DNA from: DAITPV01 sp050692555
GTDB taxonomy: Bacteria > Actinomycetota > UBA4738 > CALAEC01
Direction: 5' to 3'
Length of the DNA stretch: 52,401 nucleotides
Assembly (NCBI GenBank): GCA_050692555.1
Contig: JBOGVS010000024.1
Span: 1 to 52,401, forward strand
In this document: one piece after another, positions 24,972 through 33,845 of the stretch
Layout of the letters: every line of letters starts with the position of its first letter
How positions within the stretch are numbered: the stretch's first letter is position 1
The notes under the pieces: model-generated
Told to the model about the DNA's origin: nothing
Seen by the model: only the letters and a program-made list of their open reading frames with translations
Databases searched by the model: none
Position numbers and translations under genes: made by a program

Positions 24972-26368
24972 CGCAGCACCTGGCCCAGCTCGACCTCGGC
25001 CCGGGTGGCCGCCAGCTCCCGAGCGTCCGGGGTGGCGATGGCCGGGCGGTCTTCCATCGGGCATCCGCCCCGCTTCACGTGCTCGACGTACTCCTCCCGG
25101 AAGTACTTGATCGACGAGTCGATCGGCGACACCGCGCCGTCGCCCAGGGCGCAAAAGGACTTGAACAGCATGTTGTCGCCGACGTCCTTCATGATCTCGA
25201 TGTCGTCCAGCCGTCCGCCGCCGTTCTCCATCCGGTACAGGACCTTGGTCATCCACCAGGTGCCTTCGCGACACGGGGTGCACTTGCCGCACGACTCGTG
25301 GGCGTAGAACTGGGTGAACCGCAGGGCCGTGTCGACCACGCAGTCGGACTCGTCGAGGACGATCACAGCCCCGGTACCGAGGAGGGAACCGGCGGCCTGG
25401 ATCGACTCGAAGTCCATCGGGGTGTCAAGATGGTCGGCCGTGAGAAATGGAGTGGAGGAGCCCCCGGGGGTCCAGGCCTTCACCCGTTTCCCGTCGGGCA
25501 CGCCGCCGGCCAGCTCGTCGATGATCTGTCGGGCCGGCGTTCCCATCGGAGCCTCGTAGTTGCCCGGCCGGGCCACCTTCCCGGAGAGGGAGAACACCTT
25601 GGTCCCCGTGGACTTCTCGGGACCGATCGAGGAGTACCAGTCCGCGCCCCTGTCGATGATGTGGGGGACGGTGGCCAGCGTCTCCACGTTGTTGATCACG
25701 GTGGGAGAGCCGTACAGGCCTTCCACCGCCGGGAACGGCGGGCGGAGCCGCGGCTGGCCCCGCCGGCCCTCCAGCGAGTCCAGGAGCGCGGTCTCCTCAC
25801 CGCAGATGTAGGCCCCGGCGCCGCGGTGGAGGACGATGTCCAGGTCGACGTCGCTGCCGGCGATCCCCTTCCCCAGGAAGCCCCTGTCGTACGCCTCGGC
25901 GATGGCTCGCTCCACCTGACGGGCGGCGAACAGGAACTCTCCCCGCATGTAGATGAACGCCGTGGTGCATCCCACGGCGTGGGAGGTGATGGCGATCCCC
26001 TCGATGAGCTGATGGGGGTCGCGCTCCATCAGCTCCCGGTCCTTGAACGTTCCCGGCTCGCCCTCGTCGGCGTTGACCACGACGTACACGGGCTTGCCGG
26101 TGTCCTGGGGGATGAACCCCCACTTCATCCCGGTGGGGAACCCCGCGCCCCCCCTCCCCCGGAGCCCGGAGTTCTTCACGGTCTCCACGACGTCGGCCGG
26201 GTCCATGGTCATGGCCTTCCTCAGCGCCTCGTATCCGCCGGCCTCGAGATACCCGTCGATTGTGTCGGCGCCATCGACGTCCCACCGAGCGGTCACCACC
26301 CGCTCGAACTCAGCCACGGTGATCTCCATCTGTTCGGGGGGTCCGCTCGCCTTCTCGCCCGCCGTCAT
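24968..26368 (-). CDS. nuoF: NADH-quinone oxidoreductase subunit F
   Basis: 466 residues, the NADH- and FMN-binding subunit. GRGGAGFPTGMKW is the nucleotide-binding glycine loop, CNADEGEPGTFKD-type FMN block appears here as NADEGEPGTFKDR, and ESCGKCTPCREG with a distal Cys binds the N3 4Fe-4S cluster. The ATG at 26368 has AGGA 7 nt upstream; it overlaps the nuoE end by 59 nt, so the in-frame ATG at 26329 is an alternative. Confidence 0.95.
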   Translation of the reverse strand: MTAGEKASGPPEQMEITVAEFERVVTARWDVDGADTIDGYLEAGGYEALRKAMTMDPADVVETVKNSGLRGRGGAGFPTGMKWGFIPQDTGKPVYVVVNADEGEPGTFKDRELMERDPHQLIEGIAITSHAVGCTTAFIYMRGEFLFAARQVERAIAEAYDRGFLGKGIAGSDVDLDIVLHRGAGAYICGEETALLDSLEGRRGQPRLRPPFPAVEGLYGSPTVINNVETLATVPHIIDRGADWYSSIGPEKSTGTKVFSLSGKVARPGNYEAPMGTPARQIIDELAGGVPDGKRVKAWTPGGSSTPFLTADHLDTPMDFESIQAAGSLLGTGAVIVLDESDCVVDTALRFTQFYAHESCGKCTPCREGTWWMTKVLYRMENGGGRLDDIEIMKDVGDNMLFKSFCALGDGAVSPIDSSIKYFREEYVEHVKRGGCPMEDRPAIATPDARELAATRAEVELGQVLR

Positions 26369-26948
26369 CTCGATCCTGGCGAGCTACCCCCCCGAGGCCC
26401 CCCACCCCCGCGAGGATCCGCGCGGTGTCGGTGTGTTCCACCGGCTTGGGGCCCGCGTCCGGGGGAGGCACGGTGCCCTGGCGGAGCTGCTCGATGATCT
26501 CCCGCATCCGATCGCCGGTGACCCTGGCGTAGCTGCAGTAGTTGACCTGGACCACCGGCGCCTGGTCGCACGCTCCCAGGCACTCCGTCTCCTCCAGGGT
26601 GAACGCCTCGTCCTCGGTGACCACCCCGGACGCCGCACCGAGCGCTTCACGAGCGGCGTCGTGGAGCTCCCTGGCTCCGGCCAGCGCGCACGACACGTTG
26701 GTGCACACGGAGATCAGCCACCTCCCGGTGGGAACCTTCTTGAACATCGTGTAGAAGGTGGCCACCGCCTCGACCTCGGCGGTGGTGAGGCCGAGGATCC
26801 CGGCGACCTCCCGCATCCCCTCCCGGCTGACGTGGCCCTGCTCCGCCTGGACCAGGTACAGGAGCGGGAGCAGCGCGGACCGGCTGGTGGGATACCGGGC
26901 GATGATCTCGTCGGCCCTGGCTCGGAGGTCCTCGGAGAGCACGGCCAT
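26310..26948 (-). CDS. nuoE: NADH-quinone oxidoreductase subunit E
   Basis: 212 residues, thioredoxin-fold 2Fe-2S (N1a) subunit. Ligands are seen in VCTNVSCALAG (C-x4-C) and ECLGACDQAPVV (C-x3-C). The last 40 or so residues are non-conserved and overlap the nuoF start. ATG at 26948 overlaps the nuoD stop (TGATG). Confidence 0.94.
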   Translation of the reverse strand: MAVLSEDLRARADEIIARYPTSRSALLPLLYLVQAEQGHVSREGMREVAGILGLTTAEVEAVATFYTMFKKVPTGRWLISVCTNVSCALAGARELHDAAREALGAASGVVTEDEAFTLEETECLGACDQAPVVQVNYCSYARVTGDRMREIIEQLRQGTVPPPDAGPKPVEHTDTARILAGVGGLGGVARQDRDDGGREGERTPRTDGDHRG

Positions 26949-28231
26949 CAGCGATCCACCCCGCCCATCACCGGGTCCGTGCTGGCCACGGAGGCGATGA
27001 CGTCGGCCACCAGCCGCCCCCGGGTCATCTCCGGGAGCGCCGGGAGGTTGCAGAACGAGGGGTCTCTGATCCGCACGCGGTACGGCCGGATCCCTCCGTC
27101 GGACACCACGTAGTAGCCCAGCTCCCCCCGGGGAGACTCCACAGGGGTGTACACCTCGCCGGCCGGGACCTTGATGCCCTGGGTGACGATCTTGAAATGG
27201 TTGATCAGCGCCTCCATGGACTCCTCCATGATGTGGCGCACGTACGCCTCCGAGTTCCCGATTCCGTCCGGCCCGGTCTCGAGCTGCGCCGGCCACCGGA
27301 GCTTGGGGTCCTCGATCATCACCGGGCCGCCGGGGAGGGAGTCCAGGACCTGCTCGCAGATCCGCACCGACTCCCGCATCTCCGCCACCCGGATCTCGTA
27401 CCTCGCGTAGCAGTCGGCCTCGGTGCGGGTGGGGACGTCGAACTCGTAGCGCTCGTACCCGGAGTACGGCTCGGTCTTGCGAAGGTCGTGGGCCACGCCG
27501 GCGGCCCGAAGAAGCGGCCCGGTGACACCCATCCGGAGGGCCTGCTCGGCAGTGAGGATCCCCACGCCCCGGTTCCGTTCGGTCCAGATGGGGTTGCCGG
27601 ACAGAAGCGACTCGTACTCGTCGAACCGAAGCGGCAGCTCCTTCAGGGACCGGCGGATCCCGTCCTCGGCTCCCCCGGGGAGATCCATGACCAGCCCGCC
27701 GATCCGCAGATACGCGTGGTTCATCCGGAGACCGGTGATCAGCTCGAAGATGTCCAGGAGCCGCTCCCGCTCCCGGAACCCGTACACCATCATCGAGATG
27801 GCCCCCAGCTCCAGGCCCGTGGTGGCCAGCCACACGAGATGGCTGGCGATGCGGTTCAGCTCGCACACCAGGACCCGGACGGCCTGGGCCCGGGGCGGCG
27901 CCTCGATCCCCAGGAGTCGCTCCACGGACAGGCAGTAGGCCAGCTCGTTGAAGAACGGCGACAGGTAGTCGGCCCTGGTGACGAAGGTGACGCCCTGCTG
28001 CCAGGTGCGGTACTCGGTGTTCTTCTCGATCCCGGTGTGCAGGTACCCGACGATCGGCTTGAGATCGACGATCTCCTCACCGTCGAGGGTGAGCAGCAGG
28101 CGGAGGACGCCGTGGGTCGAGGGGTGCTGGGGACCCATGTTGACTACCAGCAGGTCGTCCCGGAGCCGCTGGGCCGTGGTGCCCCGCCCCACCTCTGGGC
28201 CGGTCAGCTGATCGGGAACCTCGGCGGCCAC
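26948..28231 (-). CDS. nuoD: NADH-quinone oxidoreductase subunit D
   Basis: 427 residues, the 49-kDa homologue that forms the quinone pocket with NuoB. Visible are NMGPQHPSTHGVLRL (with the quinone-headgroup His), GYLHTGIEKNTEYRTW, NRIASHLVWL and the C-terminal region DPSFCNLPALPEMTRG. The start is GTG at 28231, 1 nt after the nuoC stop. It is the sole nuoD in the window; operon 1 has none. Confidence 0.95.
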   Translation of the reverse strand: MAAEVPDQLTGPEVGRGTTAQRLRDDLLVVNMGPQHPSTHGVLRLLLTLDGEEIVDLKPIVGYLHTGIEKNTEYRTWQQGVTFVTRADYLSPFFNELAYCLSVERLLGIEAPPRAQAVRVLVCELNRIASHLVWLATTGLELGAISMMVYGFRERERLLDIFELITGLRMNHAYLRIGGLVMDLPGGAEDGIRRSLKELPLRFDEYESLLSGNPIWTERNRGVGILTAEQALRMGVTGPLLRAAGVAHDLRKTEPYSGYERYEFDVPTRTEADCYARYEIRVAEMRESVRICEQVLDSLPGGPVMIEDPKLRWPAQLETGPDGIGNSEAYVRHIMEESMEALINHFKIVTQGIKVPAGEVYTPVESPRGELGYYVVSDGGIRPYRVRIRDPSFCNLPALPEMTRGRLVADVIASVASTDPVMGGVDR

Positions 28232-28232
28232 G

Positions 28233-28727
28233 TCACAGGCCTCGCTCGTCCGGCGGGGGTACGAACGCCCCCTTGTACTGGGTGGGCACCCCGCCGAGGG
28301 GATGGTCCTTGCGTAGCGGATATCCCTCCCAGTCGTCGGGCATCAGGATCCGGCGGAGCTCCGGGTGGCCGTCGAACAGCACGCCGAAGAAGTCGTACAC
28401 CTCCCGCTCCTGCCAGTCCGCGGTGGGGAAGTCGGCAGCTGCCGAGTCGATCCGAAGGTCGTCGGGGGGGAGCCCGGCCTTGACCCGAACGCGGTGGCCG
28501 TGCTCCATCGAGTACAGGTGGTAGGCCATCCACACCCGGGGGTCCCGGCCGGGCCAGTCGGCGCACGAGACGTCGGCGAGGACATCGAAGGCCAGGTCAG
28601 GTTGGTCCCGAAAGGCCCGCAGCGTCTCCAGGAGGTCGTCCCGGGAGATGGTCACGGTGACCTCCCCCCGAGCCACCAGGACGTCCCACCGCTCGCGGAG
28701 CCGCTCGGCCAGCTCTTCGGCCGTCAC
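28233..28727 (-). CDS. nuoC: NADH-quinone oxidoreductase subunit C (operon 2)
   Basis: 164 residues from GTG at 28727, overlapping the nuoB stop (GTGA). Family blocks are DWQEREVYDFFGVLFDGHPELRRILMPDDW and GYPLRKDHPLGG. It is a peripheral Q-module subunit, in the standard B-C-D order. Confidence 0.94.
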   Translation of the reverse strand: MTAEELAERLRERWDVLVARGEVTVTISRDDLLETLRAFRDQPDLAFDVLADVSCADWPGRDPRVWMAYHLYSMEHGHRVRVKAGLPPDDLRIDSAAADFPTADWQEREVYDFFGVLFDGHPELRRILMPDDWEGYPLRKDHPLGGVPTQYKGAFVPPPDERGL

Positions 28728-29224
28728 TTGAACGTGCCCCGCTTGGAGATCTTCTCGTCGAGCTTCAGGATCCCGTACATCAGCATCTCCGGACGGGGCG
28801 GGCACCCCGGCACGTAGATGTCCACCGGGACGATGGTGTCCACGCCCTGGACCACCCCGTAGTTGTTGAACATCCCGCCGGAGGACGCGCACACCCCCAT
28901 GGAGATGACCCACTTGGGCTCGGGCATCTGGTCGTAGATCTGCCGCAACACCGGCGCCATCTTCTGGGAGACCCGCCCGGCCACGATCATCAGGTCCGCC
29001 TGGCGTGGAGAGGCCCGAAAGATCTCCATCCCCCACCGGGCCAGGTCGTGGTGGCCGGCGCCGGAGGCCATCATCTCGATGGCGCAGCAGGCCAGGCCGA
29101 ACGTGGCCGGCCACAGCGACTGCTTGCGGGCCCAGTTGACCGCCTTGCCGAGGACGGTGGTCAGGACGCCGCGCTTGACCTCTTCCTCGATGGCTCGCTG
29201 CTCTAACTCGGCTAGTCGGTCCAC
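28724..29224 (-). CDS. nuoB: NADH-quinone oxidoreductase subunit B (operon 2)
   Basis: 166 residues. N2-cluster ligands lie in ACCAIEMM, GVCASSGG and VPGCPPRPE. The pattern CASSGG replaces the CSNCGG of the operon 1 copy, which shows that the two NuoB types belong to different subfamilies. The start is GTG at 29224, inside the end of nuoA. Confidence 0.94.
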   Translation of the reverse strand: MDRLAELEQRAIEEEVKRGVLTTVLGKAVNWARKQSLWPATFGLACCAIEMMASGAGHHDLARWGMEIFRASPRQADLMIVAGRVSQKMAPVLRQIYDQMPEPKWVISMGVCASSGGMFNNYGVVQGVDTIVPVDIYVPGCPPRPEMLMYGILKLDEKISKRGTFK

Positions 29225-29580
29225 TCCAGACCACCCCGTTGCCACACGTACACGTACGCCACGAACACCAGGGCGATGAAGATCACCATCTCCACCAGCC
29301 CGAACAGCCCGAGCTGGCGGAAGGTCACCGCCCAGGGGAACAGGAAGATGGTCTCGATGTCGAACACGATGAACAGCATGGCGATGACGTAGAACTTGAC
29401 TGGGAACCGCTCCTTCGGAGTGCGCTCGGGGACGATCCCGCACTCGTAGGGCGAGAGCTTCGCCGGGGTCGGGCGACGCGGCGCCAGGGCCCGCGAGGCC
29501 AGCACCGAGGCCACCGCGAACACCACGCCGAGCCCCGCGAGGATCACCACCGGCAGGTACTGACCGAGTCCCTCGCTCAT
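29212..29580 (-). CDS. nuoA: NADH-quinone oxidoreductase subunit A (operon 2)
   Basis: 122 residues, three membrane helices, with YECGIVPERTPKERF and MLFIVFDIETIFLFPWAV. ATG at 29580 overlaps the stop of the preceding reductase gene (ATGA), so the flavoprotein and complex I are translationally coupled. Confidence 0.95.
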   Translation of the reverse strand: MSEGLGQYLPVVILAGLGVVFAVASVLASRALAPRRPTPAKLSPYECGIVPERTPKERFPVKFYVIAMLFIVFDIETIFLFPWAVTFRQLGLFGLVEMVIFIALVFVAYVYVWQRGGLEWTD

Positions 29581-30869
29581 CGCATCGGAGAGATCCGCAG
29601 GATCCAGTCCATGACCCGGTCGTCGACGTCACCGCGAGGTCCGTCGGTGAGGTTCGCCAGCATCCGGAGGGCGAACCGCATCAGCCGCCGGTGCGGGAAC
29701 CCGTGCTCCACGGCGTACCGCATGATCAGCGGATTCCCGATGGCCCGGGCGAACGCCCGCCCGGCGGTGAAGTACTTCCCGTACCGCCGGCGCACCTCGA
29801 TCGGATACATGTGGGCCAGGCCGGGGCGGTTCGAGGCCAGCGCCTCGTGGACCAGCTCCGCCGCCAGCTCCGCCGACTCCATGGCGTAGGCGATGCCCTC
29901 GCCGGTGAACGGGTTCACCACGCCGCCCGCGTCCCCCACCAGCAGCAGCCCCGGGAGCGCCAGCGGACGGCGGTTCATCCCCATCGGCAGGGGCCCGGAC
30001 AGCACCTCACCGGCGGCGTGGTCCTCATCCACCTCCCAATCCGCGGGCAGCGAGGCGACGAACGCGTCCAGCATCCGGCGAGGAGAGATCTCCTTGAAGT
30101 ACGACGAGGTGTTGAGCAGGCCGGCCCCCACGTTGAGGATCCCGTCACCCACCGGAAAGATCCAGCCGTACCCCGGGAGGATCACCTCGTTCTCCCACAG
30201 GTCGAACCACGACTCGAAGAACGTGCCCTGCTCCCGCGGGCTCCGGTAGTACCTCCGAGCGGCGACGCCCAGGGGGCGTTGGGGGTCCCGTCGAACCCCG
30301 GCCTTGCCGGCGAACCGGGACGAGGCTCCGTCGCAGGCCAGCACGAACTTGGCCCGGACGGTCTCGGGCTCCCGGCCTTCCCGCCGCACCCGGGCCCCGA
30401 CCACCCAGCCCCGATCGACGAGGGGCGCGAGAGCTTCGGTCGACTCCCACAGCGTGGCCCCGGCCTTCACCGCCCGCTGGACCAGGAGGTGGTCCAGGTC
30501 GTGGCGGGTACGAACCACGCCGTAGTCGGGGAACGACTCGAGCCGGGGCCAGGGAAGGTCCAGGGTCACCGTGGGGCCGTACACCCGGAGGCCGTCGATC
30601 CGGACGAACCCGGGCTCGGTGGTGTCCACGCCCATATTGGCGACGGCCTTGACCCCTCGGGGAGTGAGCCCATCCCCGCACACCTTCTCTCTGGGGAACC
30701 CGGCCTTGTCGATGCACAGCACGTCCACCCCGTGCCTGGCCAGGTGATAGGCGGCCGCCGCCCCACCGGGTCCGGAACCCACCACCAGGACGTCGACGTC
30801 GGAGGATGGCCCCCCGTCGGGGGCCTCGCCCCGGGCGGGCTCCACCGCGGGGCTTGTGAATCCTTTCAC
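29577..30869 (-). CDS. Geranylgeranyl reductase family FAD oxidoreductase (MenJ-like)
   Basis: 430 residues. The N-terminal FAD fold has VVGSGPGGAAAAYHL (GxGxxG); CGDGLTPRG, LACDGASSRF and LLVGDAGGVVNPFTGEGI are the family's later flavin and substrate blocks. Such enzymes reduce isoprenoid double bonds. In mycobacteria MenJ saturates one isoprene of menaquinone and sits near a polyprenyl synthase. Here the gene opens the complex I operon, which a polyprenyl synthase closes, so menaquinone tail reduction is likely; archaeal-type lipid or carotenoid substrates are less likely. GTG at 30869 lies inside the Rex operator and about at the predicted transcript start, so translation may be leaderless; GTG at 30845 is the alternative. 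Confidence 0.85.
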   Translation of the reverse strand: MKGFTSPAVEPARGEAPDGGPSSDVDVLVVGSGPGGAAAAYHLARHGVDVLCIDKAGFPREKVCGDGLTPRGVKAVANMGVDTTEPGFVRIDGLRVYGPTVTLDLPWPRLESFPDYGVVRTRHDLDHLLVQRAVKAGATLWESTEALAPLVDRGWVVGARVRREGREPETVRAKFVLACDGASSRFAGKAGVRRDPQRPLGVAARRYYRSPREQGTFFESWFDLWENEVILPGYGWIFPVGDGILNVGAGLLNTSSYFKEISPRRMLDAFVASLPADWEVDEDHAAGEVLSGPLPMGMNRRPLALPGLLLVGDAGGVVNPFTGEGIAYAMESAELAAELVHEALASNRPGLAHMYPIEVRRRYGKYFTAGRAFARAIGNPLIMRYAVEHGFPHRRLMRFALRMLANLTDGPRGDVDDRVMDWILRISPMR

Positions 30870-30875
30870 AAGCCC
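30850..30875 (-). promoter_or_regulatory. Rex operator of nuo operon 2 (perfect 11-bp palindrome)
   Basis: The arms GGGCTTGTGAA (30850-30860) and TTCACAAGCCC (30865-30875) are perfectly complementary around TCCT. The core TTGTGAA-N4-TTCACAA matches the Rex consensus exactly. The site spans the predicted transcription start directly after the -10 box, an ideal repression position. It should release when NADH/NAD+ is high. Confidence 0.85.
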
Positions 30876-30904
30876 ATGCTAGCCGGGCGTTGTGGTTCCC
30901 GCAA
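30876..30904 (-). promoter_or_regulatory. Promoter of nuo operon 2
   Basis: On the minus strand TTGCGG (30904-30899), a 17-nt spacer and TAGCAT (30881-30876) form a good sigma-70/HrdB-like promoter. The expected start falls at about 30869, the first base of a GTG start codon. Confidence 0.6.
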
Positions 30905-30913
30905 TCGGTGGGG

Positions 30914-31408
30914 TCAGGCGTCGGCGGCCTGAGAGGCCACCCGGCGGGAGGCGTGGTCCCATGAGGCGATCCGGTACGGCCGGACCCGGAGCATCCCGGG
31001 GCTCTCGACCTGCTCCGCGTAGTCTCGGAAGCCGCCCCCGGCCAGGAGCAGCCGGTATTTGTCGAACCACGACGACAGCACGCCTCCCAGCACGGGGTGC
31101 TCGGGGACCAGGGGCTCGGCCCGCCCGAACAGCACGGCCCCGGCGAGCTCCTGCCAGGTCCGTCCCACCGTGAACGACAGGGCGATCCGGGGGTCGGCCT
31201 CCACGTTCCGCCAGGTGGCCGAGTCGCGGCGGCAGGAGACGTAGATCCCCTCCTCGCGCCACACGAACCACAGCGGGACGGCATGGGGGCTCCCGTCACG
31301 GCGCGTGCTGGCAACGTGCACCACGGGAAGGTCGCGAAAGAGCAGCCGCGCGTCGAGGAGCCTCAAGGGACCATGTTTGTCGCACACCCCTGGAGCGGAA
31401 TCAATCAT
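30914..31408 (-). CDS. Pyridoxamine 5'-phosphate oxidase-like (split-barrel) protein
   Basis: 164 residues. The split-barrel flavin fold is indicated by HVASTRRDGSPHAVPLWFVW, then YVSCRRDSATWRNVEADPRIALSF. This actinobacterial group commonly binds F420, FMN or heme and has varied reductase roles; true PNPOx activity is not implied. ATG at 31408 overlaps the stop of the prenyl synthase (ATGA), so the two are co-expressed. The specific substrate is not recognisable. Confidence 0.75.
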   Translation of the reverse strand: MIDSAPGVCDKHGPLRLLDARLLFRDLPVVHVASTRRDGSPHAVPLWFVWREEGIYVSCRRDSATWRNVEADPRIALSFTVGRTWQELAGAVLFGRAEPLVPEHPVLGGVLSSWFDKYRLLLAGGGFRDYAEQVESPGMLRVRPYRIASWDHASRRVASQAADA

Positions 31409-32493
31409 CGAAGCCGCACGGCCACGACGTCGGCCATGCTTGAGAGCAGCTCGGCGGCCTCCCCCGTGAGGGGACCTTCGTGGAGGGCCGACTTGGCCGC
31501 ACCGACCAGGTCCTCGATGAGGACCAGCGTGGCTGCCAGAGCCCCGGTGGAATGGATCAGGCTCCGGGCCCGCTCGAGCTCCTCGGCGCTCAGGTCGGGC
31601 CTGCCGATCGACTCCAGGAACCGCCGTTGGTCCCCGGTCGCCGCGCCCGTCGCTTTGGCCACCAACACGGTTCGCTTCCCCTCCCGGAGGTCCGAGTCCC
31701 GGTCCTTCCCGGTGACCTCGGGGTCGCCGAACACGCCGAGGACGTCGTCCCGAAGCTGGAATGCTTCCCCCAGGGCCACGCCGTAGGTGGACAGGCACCG
31801 CAGCAGCTCGTCCGACCCTCCGCCCAGGATGGCGCCGATCTGCAGCGGGCCCTCCACCGTGTACCCCCCCGACTTCAGGACCGCGATCCGCCGGGCCTCC
31901 TCCTCCCCCGCATGGCCGCGATGGGCGGCCAGCACGTCGAGGTACTGGCCGGCCACGACCTCGACCCGCATCCGGTCGTATCTCCGGAGGGCCGGAATCA
32001 GCCGCTGGGGCGGAAATCCCGATCCCTGTAGGAGCCGGTCCGCCAGGACCAGGGCCATGTCCCCTGCCAGGATGGCCCCGGCCAGCCCGTAGGCATTCGG
32101 ATCGCCGGGGTGCTCGGCGCTGCGGTGCTCGGCAGCCAGGTGGACCCACGAGGCCGGCGAGCCCCGGCGCGACGCCGACCTGTCCATGACGTCGTCGTGG
32201 ACGATGGCGAACGTGTGCAGCAGCTCGAGGGCCGCCGCGGCCTTTACGGCCTCTTCCTCCACCGTCGCCCCCGCGGCGCGGTGCCCGAGCAGGCAGAACA
32301 GGGGGCGGAGCCGCTTCCCCCCGGACCCGATCACCCGCTCCAGCTCCGCCAGGAGTGGCTCCACGTCCGAGTCGGCCTTCCCCAGGACCTCCCGTTGGTC
32401 GCGCAGGAACCGATCGATCTCGCGGTCCACCCGGCTGGTCAGCTCGGCGCACGCGGGAGGGAGGTCGAAGGCCCCCTCGGCGCGGGTTCCCAC
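31405..32493 (-). CDS. Polyprenyl (geranylgeranyl/farnesyl-type) diphosphate synthase
   Basis: 362 residues. Diphosphate and aspartate motifs are GGKRLRPLFCLLG, HDDVMDRS (first DDxxD) and LRDDVLGVFGD (second). The segment before the first motif reads LELLHTFAIVHDD, with bulkier residues than the enzyme at 14178, which suggests shorter chains (C15-C20), as in IdsA-type synthases. The start is GTG at 32493, 3 nt after the redoxin lipoprotein stop. Its product could feed the long-chain synthase or heme O farnesylation. Confidence 0.87.
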   Translation of the reverse strand: MGTRAEGAFDLPPACAELTSRVDREIDRFLRDQREVLGKADSDVEPLLAELERVIGSGGKRLRPLFCLLGHRAAGATVEEEAVKAAAALELLHTFAIVHDDVMDRSASRRGSPASWVHLAAEHRSAEHPGDPNAYGLAGAILAGDMALVLADRLLQGSGFPPQRLIPALRRYDRMRVEVVAGQYLDVLAAHRGHAGEEEARRIAVLKSGGYTVEGPLQIGAILGGGSDELLRCLSTYGVALGEAFQLRDDVLGVFGDPEVTGKDRDSDLREGKRTVLVAKATGAATGDQRRFLESIGRPDLSAEELERARSLIHSTGALAATLVLIEDLVGAAKSALHEGPLTGEAAELLSSMADVVAVRLR

Positions 32494-32496
32494 GAC

Positions 32497-33429
32497 TCAG
32501 CCGCTCGAGGGCAGGTCCTGGAGGAGCGGCTCGATCTCCTGGCGGGCGGCCACGTTGTCCCACCGGGCTGCGATCCGGCCATCCGCCCCGATGAGGAACA
32601 CCCACGGCTCGGTGAGGTCGTCGTCGCGCAGCAGCCAGTCGGCCGCCGCTTCGTTGATCACGCCTTCCTGGAAGTCGCGCCACACCTCGATGTGGATGAA
32701 CTCGGCCCGGTCCCCGTACTCCGAGGCAAGCTCGGCGACCATGTCGGTCACCGGGCCGCAGAACCTGCTCACGCAGTAGACCGGGGTGGCGATCACCACC
32801 AGCGCCGGGCGGCCGGCCCGGATGGCACCGGCGATGGTGGCCTGATGGAGCTCCGGGTCGGGCACCTCGGCGCCGCCGGCGGCCCGGGAGTCGATGGCCT
32901 CCACCGGGACGCCCTTCGAGTCCAGCGTGTGGTTCCTGGTTCGGGGAGCGGGGTCGCCCGGCGCAGGGACCAGCGGCTCGGGGAGCACCTGGAACGCCGC
33001 GGTTCCCCGGCGGACGTCGCCACCGAGATCGGCGGTGGCCTCCACCTCCCAGAAGCCGGGGCGATCGAACTCCACCCCCTCTGCCGAATACACCCCTCGG
33101 GCCTCCGAGGCGGCCACCGCCTGTGGTGAAGGCGGGCCGGCGCTCTCCCCGGGGAGCGGAAGGAACGTGGCGGTGGCCTCAGGCCCCGGTTGCGGCTGCC
33201 CCTCCGCGCGCTCCTCTCCCAGGAACGAGAACCGCAGGTCCACGGAACCACCCGTGACCAGCCGGCGATCCGGAGTCTCCAGACCCAGCAGGAACCTGGA
33301 AGGCCCGTCGGCGGCCAGCTCGAGGTTGGCCACGATGGCCACCAGCTCCCCACCACCGCCGCCGCCTTGTTCCTGGGCGCAGGCCCCCGTCGCCACGGCC
33401 AGACAAGTGAGGAGGGCGATCCGCCTCAC
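32497..33429 (-). CDS. Lipoprotein with thioredoxin-like C-terminal domain
   Basis: 310 residues. A signal peptide ends at a likely lipobox, ATGAC (Cys17). The middle (about 25-150) looks like a beta-sandwich domain. The C-terminal half (about 160-305) is thioredoxin-like: ALVVIATPVYCVSRFCGPV holds a C-x4-C pair after the first strand, and EPWVFLIGADGRIAARW resembles the end of redoxin folds. A periplasmic copper- or thiol-handling role for oxidase assembly is plausible from its place divergent to the cta genes, but it is not a recognisable Sco protein. GTG start overlaps the upstream gene (GTGA). Confidence 0.65.
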   Translation of the reverse strand: MRRIALLTCLAVATGACAQEQGGGGGGELVAIVANLELAADGPSRFLLGLETPDRRLVTGGSVDLRFSFLGEERAEGQPQPGPEATATFLPLPGESAGPPSPQAVAASEARGVYSAEGVEFDRPGFWEVEATADLGGDVRRGTAAFQVLPEPLVPAPGDPAPRTRNHTLDSKGVPVEAIDSRAAGGAEVPDPELHQATIAGAIRAGRPALVVIATPVYCVSRFCGPVTDMVAELASEYGDRAEFIHIEVWRDFQEGVINEAAADWLLRDDDLTEPWVFLIGADGRIAARWDNVAARQEIEPLLQDLPSSG

Positions 33430-33827
33430 GCGGCATCCTCCCCGCAGCTGGAGGGATCGAGGCCGGCGGCCGTCGCCGCTCCGGCCAGCGCCGACTGAAG
33501 ATCGCTGAGCAGCGCCGCGGTCCCCTCGGGGTCCGCGGAGCCCGGGTCGCCGAATGCCGCTTCCACTCGCTGCTTCGCCTCCAGCAGCCGTGCCGCCGCG
33601 GCCCGGTCCACGTCCATGAGGTCGTCGGCCAGCACGTGCAGGTATTCGTGGGACCGGTCCTGGAACACCCCGGACGCGCCCGCCACGTCACCGCCCCGGG
33701 CGAGATCGGTGGCCCGGCACACCCCCTCCACCGCCTCGTCGAGAGGCGCGACGCCACCCGACGCCCCGGACGATACACACGCGGCGGCGAACAGAACGAG
33801 CGCAGCGAGAGCGATGGGCCTGATCAC
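33426..33827 (-). CDS. Small lipoprotein of unknown function
   Basis: 133 residues from GTG at 33827, chosen because AAAGGA stands 5 nt upstream. The signal peptide ends in the lipobox FAAAC (Cys near 16). The mature part is mostly helical, with two Cys (GVCRATDL and PSSCGED) that could form a disulfide. No family is recognised. It is the first gene of the minus-strand unit that continues with the redoxin lipoprotein, the prenyl synthase and the PNPOx-like protein, and is divergent from ctaA-ctaB over 57 bp. Confidence 0.65.
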   Translation of the reverse strand: MIRPIALAALVLFAAACVSSGASGGVAPLDEAVEGVCRATDLARGGDVAGASGVFQDRSHEYLHVLADDLMDVDRAAAARLLEAKQRVEAAFGDPGSADPEGTAALLSDLQSALAGAATAAGLDPSSCGEDAA

Positions 33828-33845
33828 TCGTTCCTTTCTACCGCG

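Noticed and set aside
30914..31408. True pyridoxamine 5'-phosphate oxidase (pdxH)
   Set aside because: Only the generic split-barrel flavin fold is visible; length and neighbours do not point to vitamin B6 synthesis.
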